Part shown: positions 43,923 through 52,436 of the stretch, in pieces
Numbering within the stretch: position 1 is the first letter of the stretch
How the letters are laid out: the number at the start of each line of letters is the position of its first letter
Assembly (NCBI GenBank): GCA_964598495.1
Contig: CAZRBY010000002.1
Location: forward strand, 1-64,000
DNA length: 64,000 bases
Direction: 5' to 3'
DNA from: Cacconaster sp964598495
GTDB taxonomy: Bacteria > Bacteroidota > Bacteroidia > Bacteroidales > UBA932
The notes under the pieces: model-generated
Told to the model about the DNA's origin: nothing
Database searches by the model: none
Seen by the model: only the letters and a program-made list of their open reading frames with translations
Translations under genes and position numbers: made by a program

Positions 43923-43931
43923 CGATCAGAT

Positions 43932-46148
43932 ATGAAAAGAATCAACGTTATTTTTATGATTGCAGGCTTGTTGACAATTCTGTCAACAGGATGCAAAGAT
44001 GACTCCTTATTGCATGAGAATGTCACGAAGAAAGGCATGCTGTCACTCAGCGTGGCTAAGCCTTCTCATGACGAAGCTCCGGTTACGCGCATCAGCGTTT
44101 CGGAATCTCCACAAAACAGCAGGCAATTGCAATACAAGTGGGTTGCAGGCGAAACCGTTCATCTCTGTTTCGTTCAAGGCAACACTAAAGTAACAGCTTC
44201 CACTACCGTGCAAAGTGTATCGACAGATGGACGTACAGCCACGTTCTCCCCGGTGACGATACCACAGGAGATCAATGACGGCGATTTCACGGTTATCGGC
44301 TCCAATGATCTACAAGAATCAGGTGGAGGTATGGATGTCAATAATCCCACCCATATCCACTTGCCTGTTTCCGATTGGTATTGGACTTCGTTGGAATCAA
44401 TCAGTGACAATGGCATGCGCTTTTACTTTAAATCGCAAGTCACAGGTTATCAAATAGGGGATGCCGTAAACGTGATCTCTCAATTCAAACCCTTGGGTTA
44501 CTTCTTGTGCATCAAAATAAAAAACATCTCCGATAACCCAATTCATATTAACGAGTTGTCACTAAAAAGCACGGACGGAACCCTATGGGTGGGAAACTCC
44601 GAAGAAAATGCCGAGAACCATCCCGCGGTTTTCGATGCCCTCGCGGAAGAGTACCTGAACAAAGACGCATCGGATACACGCAGATTTAATGTAAACAAAG
44701 ATTTGTTGCCAAATGAAATAGCGCAAATCGATGCCTGGTCAATCCCGCTGGATAATGAAGCAGATGTGAAACTCAGCATGGAGTATGGTGAAGCCAACAC
44801 CTTGGTTACCACCACCGCTGCCAAGCACCTTCCCATACTGCAGGTCAACAAACGCTACTTCCTTTACGGCTTATGGGAGGACGGAAACAAACTCTCGTTC
44901 ACGGATAGAGATTTCACACCTCAGACGGACAACTATAAAGTTACCTTCACCACCAATAAGTCGGTGGGAGAAGAGTTAGGAATAGGCGTGGATGCCGCGG
45001 AAGCCTACCGTGCCGGTGTTTGGATAGACCTCAACAACAACGGTGTGAAAGATCAGGGAGAAGCCATCACCAACTTTGGCCTCGATAGCTGGGAATTAGG
45101 ATATTATGCCATACAAAACCAGACCATAACCATTTACGGGAAACTTACTAAGTTAAGTCTAAACGCATGCGGATTGACATCACTCAACGTATCGGAAGAA
45201 CCATTCCTTACCCGGCTTCTTTGTGGAAGTAATTCATTAAGTGCATTGGATATTTCCAATAATAAAGAATTGTCATTGTTATATTGTGCTTATAACAAAT
45301 TGAACGCGCTCGACCTCTCATGGCAGACAAAGCTTGTATCGCTCTCCTGCGCGAACAACCTGTTTACGCAACTTGATGTAACGGATTGTACCCTCCTTAC
45401 TTATCTCCAATGTGAAAACAATCGGTTGACCGGGCTTGATGTTTCTCAGAATCCTGAGTTGTACAGGTTGTGGACAAACAATAACAAACTCACCGGGTTA
45501 AATGTTGCGGCTAATACAAAGTTGGCTGAATTGCGTTGCTCAGAGAATACGATTACAGCATTGGACGTTACAAACAATCCGGAATTAAAGGAGTTCTATT
45601 GTGAAAAGAATCAATTGACGGCGATGAATCTTTCAAGCAATCTGAAATTAAAAGATTTTAGATGCCAAAATAACCTGCTGACGGAATTGGATCTATCTAA
45701 TAATACGTTGTTGAAAGACCTCAGGTGCTCAAACAATGAACTTACATCGTTGGATTTATCCGACAAGGCGGAATTGGTTTACTTGTATTGCGACAACAAC
45801 GACATCACTTCCCTGGTTCTCTCGGACAGCCCGAAATTAACAACGTTGTACTGCCATAGCGACACCCTTACCGCGTTGGACCTGACGGTAAATACCCTAT
45901 TGACCCGGGTGGATTGTTACACAAATTATATTACCGGTGACGCGATGACAGCGTTGATGAATTCATTGCCCGATCTGACCGGGAAAACGGCAGGAAAGCT
46001 AATACTAATCGACAACAAAAGGTTGCCTTACAGCTATCATGCTGATGGAAATAACGCAACCGTAAGCGACGTTAATATTGCAACCGGGAAAAATTGGTTG
46101 GTATATGACAATAACATGGGTTGGCCAATACCATTCCCCGGCTATTGA
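43932..46148 (+). CDS. Surface-type lipoprotein: fimbrillin-like region plus 12 leucine-rich repeats
   Basis: A 738-residue lipoprotein. The lipobox LSTGC puts the lipidated Cys at 21, followed by KDD, which fits the Bacteroidota lipoprotein surface-export signal. Residues about 30-330 resemble fimbrillin-like beta domains (APVTRISVSE, GETVHLCFV). At about 355-370 comes DLNNNGVKDQGE, an Asp/Asn-rich loop. Residues about 406-670 are 12 exact-length 21-residue repeats of the form LxxLxCxxNxLTxLDLSxNxx. A short capping domain ends the protein. No C-terminal type IX sorting domain is seen. Probably an adhesin or ligand-binding surface protein; co-transcribed with the small peptide. Confidence 0.85.
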   Translation: MKRINVIFMIAGLLTILSTGCKDDSLLHENVTKKGMLSLSVAKPSHDEAPVTRISVSESPQNSRQLQYKWVAGETVHLCFVQGNTKVTASTTVQSVSTDGRTATFSPVTIPQEINDGDFTVIGSNDLQESGGGMDVNNPTHIHLPVSDWYWTSLESISDNGMRFYFKSQVTGYQIGDAVNVISQFKPLGYFLCIKIKNISDNPIHINELSLKSTDGTLWVGNSEENAENHPAVFDALAEEYLNKDASDTRRFNVNKDLLPNEIAQIDAWSIPLDNEADVKLSMEYGEANTLVTTTAAKHLPILQVNKRYFLYGLWEDGNKLSFTDRDFTPQTDNYKVTFTTNKSVGEELGIGVDAAEAYRAGVWIDLNNNGVKDQGEAITNFGLDSWELGYYAIQNQTITIYGKLTKLSLNACGLTSLNVSEEPFLTRLLCGSNSLSALDISNNKELSLLYCAYNKLNALDLSWQTKLVSLSCANNLFTQLDVTDCTLLTYLQCENNRLTGLDVSQNPELYRLWTNNNKLTGLNVAANTKLAELRCSENTITALDVTNNPELKEFYCEKNQLTAMNLSSNLKLKDFRCQNNLLTELDLSNNTLLKDLRCSNNELTSLDLSDKAELVYLYCDNNDITSLVLSDSPKLTTLYCHSDTLTALDLTVNTLLTRVDCYTNYITGDAMTALMNSLPDLTGKTAGKLILIDNKRLPYSYHADGNNATVSDVNIATGKNWLVYDNNMGWPIPFPGY

Positions 46149-46232
46149 TAACGGAGTATTTCTGACTAAAACAAAAATAACGAAAGCGACACAATTGAGA
46201 ATGCTGGCATAGCGACTAATCACATAAAGCCA

Positions 46233-46310
46233 AGCGACCCGAAGGTCGCTATACTAATTCAGCGAAGCTGAAGGCGGCGCTTTTGCGCTGCTATGGTTCC
46301 CCCAGGGAAC
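46233..46310. other. Array of four consecutive hairpins
   Basis: Four short stem-loops follow each other: AGCGACC/GGTCGCT (46233-46250, loop CGAA), TTCAGC/GCTGAA (46258-46272, loop GAA), GCGGCGC/GCGCTGC (46274-46291, loop TTTT, one G-U) and GTTCCC/GGGAAC (46296-46310). ACTAA (46253-46257) and TTAGT (46314-46318) can close around the last three, giving a cloverleaf-like fold. It lies between the LRR gene and tRNA-Arg. It may be a structured RNA, a multi-hairpin terminator or an intergenic palindromic repeat. Confidence 0.6.
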
Positions 46311-46344
46311 AGATTAGTTTCGAGTCCCGAGTATGAAGTATGTA

Positions 46345-46383
46345 ATCACTAAAAAAGCGACCAGTGGTCGCTTTTTTAGTGAT
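46345..46383. terminator. 19-bp perfect inverted repeat, terminator of tRNA-Arg
   Basis: Bases 46345-46363 pair perfectly with 46365-46383 around one central G. The inner part is GCGACCA/TGGTCGC flanked by A6/T6 runs, so it can terminate in both directions. The right arm covers the last four bases of the tRNA (minus strand 3' end), including the discriminator. Confidence 0.75.
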
Positions 46384-46453
46384 CCGGGCGGGATTCGAAC
46401 CCACGACCCACAGCTTAGAAGGCTGTTGCTCTATCCAGCTGAGCTACCGGACC
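46380..46453 (-). tRNA. tRNA-Arg (anticodon TCT)
   Basis: The minus strand folds into a full cloverleaf: acceptor stem GGTCCGG/CCGGATC with one G-U pair, D-arm GCTCAGCTGGATAGAGC, anticodon stem ACAGC/GCTGT with loop CTTCTAA (anticodon TCT, complement of 46417-46419), and T-arm with GGTTCGAATCC. The CCA end is not encoded. It is followed immediately by the inverted-repeat terminator. Confidence 0.95.
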
Positions 46454-46524
46454 GGTTCTTTTTCATTTGAGGGTGCAAATGTATTGTTTTTTTTTGGAGA
46501 AGCAAAGAAAATTGACAATTTGAG

Positions 46525-47181
46525 CTATATTCCAACTCCTCGGCCGAAAAGCCGGAAAAGTCCTTCAGCTGCTGAAATCAGTCCCAGAAGTGCAATCAAT
46601 GTGCCCGATATTCGGTTGATCCACAACAGCTGTCGAAGCCGGAACTTTCTTCTGAAGATATTGATACTGGTACTCAGAATAAACCACCACAAGGCGGTGC
46701 CCAGAAAAATACCGGCAAGTATAACTACAACGCTGTATCTAGTGTATTGTTCTCCTATATCGATGCCCACTAGTGCGAAAAAACCCAGCAACAGCACAAG
46801 CGCACCCGGATTTGAAATGGTCACTGCAAATCCTTGTAGTACCTCTTGAGCATGCTTGGAACCATTGCTCTTTTTCGGTTGTCTAATTTGCCTTACAGGG
46901 TTGCTGACAGCAATGTTAAGACCTATGAAAAAAATGATAACTCCACCTATAAGCATTACCCATGGGCGGTTTTGATCAATGAAGTCATTGATGAAAGAGA
47001 GTGAGAAAAGAGCGATGGTCGCATAGAACACATCCGCTAAAGAAGAGCCAAGTCCGATGGAAAAACCGGAATTGCGTCTTTTGCTGATGGTTTTCTGGAT
47101 GCACATTATGCCGAGAGGTCCCAGCGGAATTGAAGCTCCGAGGCCTACTATGATCGCTTTGATAAAATTCTCTAACATCAT
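46525..47181 (-). CDS. LysE/RhtB-family exporter
   Basis: A 218-residue membrane protein with six hydrophobic segments. The N-terminal AIIVGLGASIPLGPLGIMCIQKTI carries the family's G-x-x-x-P-G-P-type signature, and SIGLGSSLADVFYATIAL follows. LysE/RhtB proteins export amino acids such as lysine, threonine or homoserine; the substrate here is unknown. It starts at ATG 47181 (or 47178) and is divergent from lnt, with the two promoters interlocked at 47198-47242. Confidence 0.85.
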   Translation of the reverse strand: MMLENFIKAIIVGLGASIPLGPLGIMCIQKTISKRRNSGFSIGLGSSLADVFYATIALFSLSFINDFIDQNRPWVMLIGGVIIFFIGLNIAVSNPVRQIRQPKKSNGSKHAQEVLQGFAVTISNPGALVLLLGFFALVGIDIGEQYTRYSVVVILAGIFLGTALWWFILSTSINIFRRKFRLRQLLWINRISGTLIALLGLISAAEGLFRLFGRGVGI

Positions 47182-47197
47182 TTTATTTTTGCAAACG

Positions 47198-47242
47198 CAA
47201 ATATAGTCAACTTGCTCTATTTGTTCAAAAAAACTATCTTTG
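47198..47242. promoter_or_regulatory. Interlocked divergent promoters (LysE exporter / lnt)
   Basis: Minus strand: TTTG (47226-47229), 20 bases, TATATTTG (47198-47205). Plus strand: TTG (47212-47214), 20 bases, TATCTTTG (47235-47242). The -33 element of each lies within the spacer of the other. The plus -7 element ends 5 bases before ATG 47248, so the lnt transcript is nearly leaderless. Confidence 0.72.
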
Positions 47243-47247
47243 CAGTT

Positions 47248-48846
47248 ATGAAAGTGGAAAAGAAAACAAGACTTAAATTATTGCTGCTATCACTAATTTT
47301 CGGGTTGTTGATGTCAGTACCATATCTCGTGCCACATTGTGGTCCGGTGGCACTGGTGGCATTTATTCCACTTCTTTACATGGATAAAATTGCCTCGGAT
47401 GAGGGTATTCGTCGCATCTGGTGGTATCATTATCTGGCTTTTTTGCTCTTCAATATTTTCTCTACTTTCTGGATCTGGTTTGTTTCCGAAGTGGGCTCAA
47501 TAGCTGCAATTGCTCTCAATACCCTCCAGATGTCTATAGTGTTTGCTCTCTACCGATGGAGCAGCAAGGTATTCACTTCTCGTTGGCTCTCCTACCTTTT
47601 TTTGATTGTTGCCTGGATTGCGTGGGAGCATGTCTATTTTGAGATAGAGTTATCCTGGCCCTGGCTTGTACTGGGTAACTCTTTTGCCACTTCACCCTCT
47701 TTGGTGCAATGGTATGAGGTCACCGGCTCACTGGGCGGCACATTATGGATACTTATCACAAATATTATCATTTTCTCTCTCCTGACTGTAGGTGAAAGAG
47801 TTCGTGTTCGGAGGCTCACCATCGTTGCATCTGCACTTGTTCTGCTTCCGATAGCTGCCTCCCTCGTGCGGTATTATACTATTGATTGTGAGAGCGGAGG
47901 GGAAAAGATGGAGGTAGTAGTTGTGCAACCCAATATCGATCCTTTCAAAAAATATGGAATACTCCCTCAGGAGAAAATGGATGATTCGATGCTCTCGCTT
48001 GTTCGTCGGGTTATGACTCCTCAAACCAGATATATTGTAACTCCGGAGACCTTTACATATGATATGGATCTGGATCGTCCGACAGCTCACCATTCTTTTG
48101 TAAAGTACCGGTCATTCTTGGATGAGTATCCAAACACCAACCTGTTGGTGGGTATTTTTTCACACCGTCTTTATGCTACTGGTTCCCGTCCGTCGCACAG
48201 CGCTCGCAGGAGCGGCAGCGTATGGTTTGATGTTTATAACTCAGCTGTTCTGATGGATGCGGGTGATGTCTATTCTTATTATCACAAGTCGAAACTTGTG
48301 CCCGGTGTCGAGATTATCCCATACGAACGTTACCTGCCATTCCTTAGCAAGCTGGTATCCGGTTTCGGCGGTTCGAGCGGCAGTTATGGTACCCAAGATG
48401 AGATGGATGCTCTCGAGGGAAATGATGGTAATAAGGTTGGTCCTATGATATGTTATGAATCGGTATATGGCAATTTTTCCCGCATGGCTGCTTTAAAAGG
48501 GGCTACCTTCATGGCAGTAATGACCAATGACGGCTGGTGGGGGGACACACCGGGCTATCGGCAGCACTTCAGATATGCAGGCCTGAGGGCAATTGAGCTG
48601 CGCCGTGATGTTGTACACGCTGCAAATACCGGTATCTCAGGTATTATCAACCGTAGGGGAGATGTAATAGTCCGCACCGGATGGTGGGTAGAGACCTCTT
48701 TTCGAGGAGATATCAATACAAACGACAACCTGACACCATTCACCCTTTATGGGGATCTTATCGGTCTGGTTGCCGCCTATCTTTTTATCCCTTGTACGGC
48801 GGGGGTCCTTATGGTTCAGATTCGCCGTCGCAAATCAAAGCAATAA
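47248..48846 (+). CDS. lnt: Apolipoprotein N-acyltransferase
   Basis: Lnt adds the third acyl chain to outer-membrane lipoproteins. The 532-residue protein has an N-terminal membrane part (about residues 8-205) and a periplasmic nitrilase-like domain with catalytic Glu in TPETF, Lys in YHKSKLVPGVEIIPY and Cys in GPMICYESVYGNF, then a C-terminal helix. A TTG-initiated extension to 47212 is ruled out because it would begin in the promoter. Its 3' end overlaps pyrF by 12 bases. Confidence 0.95.
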   Translation: MKVEKKTRLKLLLLSLIFGLLMSVPYLVPHCGPVALVAFIPLLYMDKIASDEGIRRIWWYHYLAFLLFNIFSTFWIWFVSEVGSIAAIALNTLQMSIVFALYRWSSKVFTSRWLSYLFLIVAWIAWEHVYFEIELSWPWLVLGNSFATSPSLVQWYEVTGSLGGTLWILITNIIIFSLLTVGERVRVRRLTIVASALVLLPIAASLVRYYTIDCESGGEKMEVVVVQPNIDPFKKYGILPQEKMDDSMLSLVRRVMTPQTRYIVTPETFTYDMDLDRPTAHHSFVKYRSFLDEYPNTNLLVGIFSHRLYATGSRPSHSARRSGSVWFDVYNSAVLMDAGDVYSYYHKSKLVPGVEIIPYERYLPFLSKLVSGFGGSSGSYGTQDEMDALEGNDGNKVGPMICYESVYGNFSRMAALKGATFMAVMTNDGWWGDTPGYRQHFRYAGLRAIELRRDVVHAANTGISGIINRRGDVIVRTGWWVETSFRGDINTNDNLTPFTLYGDLIGLVAAYLFIPCTAGVLMVQIRRRKSKQ

Positions 48847-49653
48847 AGCCATCTCAGAAGCCAGTTTTGCCGCCTCTTCGGCAGCTCGTTCGGCAAAATC
48901 TTCTCCTCCGGAGGCATAAATAATGTTGCGTGAGGAGTTGACCAGCAATCCGCAATGATCGTTGAGGCCATAGCGAGCCACCTCTTCCACACTGCCTCCC
49001 TGTGCACCCACTCCCGGGACAAGTAGGAAATGGTCAGGACAAATAGCACGTATTTCGGTGAGCTTTTCGGGACGGGTAGCACCTACTACAAACATTGTAT
49101 TTTCCTTGGAACCCCAACTCGAAGCGGTACGTAGCACCTTTTTAAAGAGTTGTTCGGATTTGACCCCATCCAAGGTGAGAGTTTCGAAATCATCTGCCGA
49201 AAGGTTTGATGTCAGGGCAAGAATCACTGACCATTTGCCCTCATAATTGAGGAATGGCCGCACGGAATCCTCTCCCATATAGGGAGCCAGAGTTACAGCA
49301 TCACAGTCCATATTTTCAAAAAAGCAACGTGCATACATATCAGCCGTATTGCCGATATCTCCTCTCTTGGCATCTGCAATTACCAGAGTCTCCGGATAAT
49401 GCTCCTTGATGTATCTGACAGTCATTTCCAGCTGCTTCCATCCTAAGACTCCCAATGCTTCATAAAAGGCCGTATTGGGTTTAAATGCCACTGCATAAGG
49501 AGCGGTGGCCTCAATGATGGCTTTGTTGAACTCAAAAAGGGGATACTCACACTTTTGCAAGTACTCAGGAATGAGTCTGAAATCGGTATCGAGGCCTACG
49601 CAAAGGAAGCTTCCTTTGCGTCTAATCTCGTCGCTGAGTTGTGAGTATGTCAT
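48835..49653 (-). CDS. pyrF: Orotidine 5'-phosphate decarboxylase (type 2)
   Basis: PyrF makes UMP in the last step of de novo pyrimidine synthesis. The 272-residue protein matches the longer type-2 group: FLCVGLDTDFRLIP at the N-terminus, the catalytic Lys/Asp set in VIADAKRGDIGNTADMYA, and LLVPGVGAQGGSVEEV near the phosphate site. It lies 3 bases after the dipeptidase gene, so both share a transcript; its last 12 bases overlap lnt. Confidence 0.95.
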   Translation of the reverse strand: MTYSQLSDEIRRKGSFLCVGLDTDFRLIPEYLQKCEYPLFEFNKAIIEATAPYAVAFKPNTAFYEALGVLGWKQLEMTVRYIKEHYPETLVIADAKRGDIGNTADMYARCFFENMDCDAVTLAPYMGEDSVRPFLNYEGKWSVILALTSNLSADDFETLTLDGVKSEQLFKKVLRTASSWGSKENTMFVVGATRPEKLTEIRAICPDHFLLVPGVGAQGGSVEEVARYGLNDHCGLLVNSSRNIIYASGGEDFAERAAEEAAKLASEMALLL

Positions 49654-49656
49654 AAA

Positions 49657-51006
49657 CTATCTGAAGTTTTCGTAGAAAAGAGCGATTGAGCGCATTCCTT
49701 TATAAAATTGTGAAAGGAGAAAACTCTCGTTGGGAGAGTGGATGGTGTCGCGTTCGAGGCCGAATCCCATCAGCAGTGGATCAGCCTTGAGAGCTTGCTG
49801 CATCTCGGCAAGGATGGCTATGCTGCCACCTCCGCGGCTTGGCACAGGTTCAATTCCGTAGACTTGCATCATGGCTTTGGATGCTGCGGAATATGCATCA
49901 GAGGAGATGGGGATGAGGAACCCGTTACCTCCGTGGTGCTCTTCAACCTTTACGGTCACTCCCTTGGGAGCGATTGACTTGAAGTGCTTCGCGAAGAGTT
50001 TTGATATCTTACTGTACTCCTGGTTGGGCACGAGCCTCATCGAGATCTTAGCGTATGCTTTGGAGGGTATGACGGTCTTGGCGCCTTCACCGGTAAATCC
50101 ACCCCAGATTCCATTTACATCGAGACATGGTCTAATACCGGTGCGCTCGAGAGTAGTATATCCTTTCTCACCGCTCAGTGCCGTAACGCCAATTGACTCC
50201 ATATATTCTTTTTTGTCAAAAGGAGCCTTGCCGAGCAATTGACGGTCCTTGCGGCTGAGGTTGGCCACATCATCATAGAATCCTTTGACTGTGACACGGC
50301 CTTCAGCATCAATGAGCGAATTGACCATTTTACAGAGGGCGTTGATGGGGTTTACCACTGCACCGCCATAATGTCCGGAGTGAAGATCCTTGTCGGGTCC
50401 TATCACCTCTACCTCGAGATATGCGAGACCTCTCATTCCACAATTGATCGAAGGAACTTTCTCCGAGATCATAGTAGTGTCGGATACGAGAATTATGTCG
50501 CAGGCAAGCATTTTTTTGTGATCGCGTACCCATTTCCCAAGAGATGGCGAGCCTATTTCCTCCTCTCCTTCGAGAAGAAATTTGATATTATGGCGGAGTT
50601 TATCCTTCTTTACCAGATACTCGAATGCTTTGATGTGCATAAACGACTGTCCTTTGTCATCATTTGCTCCGCGAGCGTAAATTGCTCCGTCACGGATTTC
50701 AGGTTCAAAGGGCGGTGTATGCCAAAGCTCCAACGGATCTACCGGCTGCACATCATAGTGACCGTAAACTAGCACTGTAGGCTTTTTATGGTCAATAATC
50801 TTCTCTGCGTATACTACCGGATGACCTTCGGTGGGATAGATCTTCGCTCTATCAGCACCGGCTTCGAGCAGTAGGGAGACAAGTTTTTCGGCGCACTTCT
50901 GCATATCCTGCCTATGTGCTTGTGAGGAACTGATTGAGGGAATTCTCAAAATTTCGAAGAGTTCTTTGAAGAAGCGTTCTTTGTTCTGTTCAATATATTT
51001 ATCCAT
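49657..51006 (-). CDS. M20-family dipeptidase
   Basis: A 449-residue cytosolic metallopeptidase of the M20 family. Zinc-site residues appear as His and Asp in VYGHYDVQP, the bridging Asp in ARGANDDKGQ, the catalytic Glu pair in LEGEEEIGSPS, and the lid-domain stretch LHSGHYGGAVVNP. The Gly-rich SRGGGSIAILAEMQ near the C-terminus is normal. No signal peptide, so it probably splits imported dipeptides. First gene of a unit with pyrF; divergent from tig. Confidence 0.9.
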   Translation of the reverse strand: MDKYIEQNKERFFKELFEILRIPSISSSQAHRQDMQKCAEKLVSLLLEAGADRAKIYPTEGHPVVYAEKIIDHKKPTVLVYGHYDVQPVDPLELWHTPPFEPEIRDGAIYARGANDDKGQSFMHIKAFEYLVKKDKLRHNIKFLLEGEEEIGSPSLGKWVRDHKKMLACDIILVSDTTMISEKVPSINCGMRGLAYLEVEVIGPDKDLHSGHYGGAVVNPINALCKMVNSLIDAEGRVTVKGFYDDVANLSRKDRQLLGKAPFDKKEYMESIGVTALSGEKGYTTLERTGIRPCLDVNGIWGGFTGEGAKTVIPSKAYAKISMRLVPNQEYSKISKLFAKHFKSIAPKGVTVKVEEHHGGNGFLIPISSDAYSAASKAMMQVYGIEPVPSRGGGSIAILAEMQQALKADPLLMGFGLERDTIHSPNESFLLSQFYKGMRSIALFYENFR

Positions 51007-51034
51007 AATTAGTTAGATTTTTAGTCGTAAGTCA

Positions 51035-51062
51035 CAAAAATAGTTAAAAATTACTAACTTTG
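51035..51062. promoter_or_regulatory. Divergent -7 elements (dipeptidase / trigger factor)
   Basis: Minus strand TATTTTTG (51035-51042) faces the dipeptidase ATG 51006; plus strand TAACTTTG (51055-51062) faces tig ATG 51098. No -33 TTG at standard spacing is clear for either. Confidence 0.5.
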
Positions 51063-51097
51063 CACGCCCGATTGTGAATATATCTAATTAAATCAAC

Positions 51098-52417
51098 ATG
51101 AATATTTCAGAAAACAGAATTGACGATCTCAATCTCAGCCTCACTATCGAACTTTCAAAAGAGGATTACGCAGAATCATTGAAGAAAAAACTCAATAATC
51201 ATCGCCGTCAGGCAGATTTCAAGGGATTCCGCAAAGGTATGGCCCCTATGGCACTCGTGGAAAAGTACTACGGAGAGAGTGCCCTTGCTGAAGTTCTCAA
51301 TACCATTGTTGGTGAGCAACTCAACAAATATATTGAGGACAACAAGCTCAATATACTGGGTGAGCCCCTTCCTTCGGAGAATTTAAAGAGTACAACACTT
51401 GAGAAGGGGTCCTATAGATTTGATTTCGATATGGCCATTGCTCCTGAAGTTAAAATGGTGATCAGCGCTGAAGACACGATTCCGTATTATACGGTGACTG
51501 CAACAGCAAAAGCTGTAAAGGAGCGTAAGAGCCAAATACTCAAGCAGCATGGAGAACTTAGCATTGTAGAGAGTGCAAAAAATGATGATTTTATAATAGC
51601 TGACTTCGAACAGGGTGAAACAAGGGTTGAAGGTGTATATGTCGCTTTGAGAAGCATCAAGGATGAGAAACGGAAAGCGGCTTTCTTAGGCGTTAAAGCC
51701 GGTTCTGTAATGGATATAAATGTCAACGAGGTTTTTGAAAACGAGAGCGACAGGGCTGCCATGCTGAAGATGAACAAATCGGAGCTGGCGGGAATGGACC
51801 CTATATGGAAACTTACCGTAAAAGAGGTAAAAAGTTTTGTTGACGCAACAGTTTGCCAAGAGACATTTGACAAAATTTTCGGAAAGGACAATGTGAAAAG
51901 TGAAGAGGAGTTTGACGACAAGATAAAAGAGCAACTCCTGAAAGAATATACTCGGGAGGCGGATTACCGATTTATGATCGACTGCAAGGAATATCTAATC
52001 TCCAAGGCGAATATATCTCTTCCCGACTCATTTATGAAGAGATATCTTTTCACTACAAACGAGGGTAAGTTTACAATGGAGCAGATTGAGGCCGAGTACG
52101 ACCTCTTCGCAAAGGATTTCCGCTGGAATCTTATCCGCGGCACCATTATGAAGGAGCAGGGAATAAAGGTTACAAGAGAGGATATCATGAAAGAGGCAAA
52201 ATCCATGGCTGCATACCAGTTTGCTATGTATGGCATGAATGAAGTGCCGGAGGAGCACCTCGAGTCATTTGCCGACAGAATGCTCTCGGATCAGCAGCAG
52301 GCCGGCCGTATTTTCGAAAGGGTTGAGGATGACCTTACGCTCAACTGGATAAGAGGTGTCGTTTCACTTGAGAAGAAGAAAATTACAATCGAAAAGCTCC
52401 ACGAGCTTACAAAATAA
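51098..52417 (+). CDS. tig: Trigger factor
   Basis: The ribosome-bound chaperone that meets nascent chains at the tunnel exit. The 439-residue protein has the N-terminal ribosome-binding domain with FKGFRKGMAPMALVEKYYG (family signature GFRxGxxP, about residues 44-56), a central PPIase-like domain (about 155-245) lacking most catalytic residues, and a helical C-terminal domain. The tig-clpP-clpX order is the common bacterial arrangement; clpP starts 19 bases downstream. Confidence 0.93.
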   Translation: MNISENRIDDLNLSLTIELSKEDYAESLKKKLNNHRRQADFKGFRKGMAPMALVEKYYGESALAEVLNTIVGEQLNKYIEDNKLNILGEPLPSENLKSTTLEKGSYRFDFDMAIAPEVKMVISAEDTIPYYTVTATAKAVKERKSQILKQHGELSIVESAKNDDFIIADFEQGETRVEGVYVALRSIKDEKRKAAFLGVKAGSVMDINVNEVFENESDRAAMLKMNKSELAGMDPIWKLTVKEVKSFVDATVCQETFDKIFGKDNVKSEEEFDDKIKEQLLKEYTREADYRFMIDCKEYLISKANISLPDSFMKRYLFTTNEGKFTMEQIEAEYDLFAKDFRWNLIRGTIMKEQGIKVTREDIMKEAKSMAAYQFAMYGMNEVPEEHLESFADRMLSDQQQAGRIFERVEDDLTLNWIRGVVSLEKKKITIEKLHELTK

Positions 52418-52436
52418 TCTATCCACAAGACTAAAT

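Noticed and set aside
46364..46849. A 161-codon open frame on the plus strand running through the tRNA into the LysE gene.
   Set aside because: It begins in the terminator stem, reads antisense through the tRNA-Arg and lies opposite a good membrane-protein gene; its peptide resembles nothing but the common tRNA-read-through artefact (RAGFEPTT).
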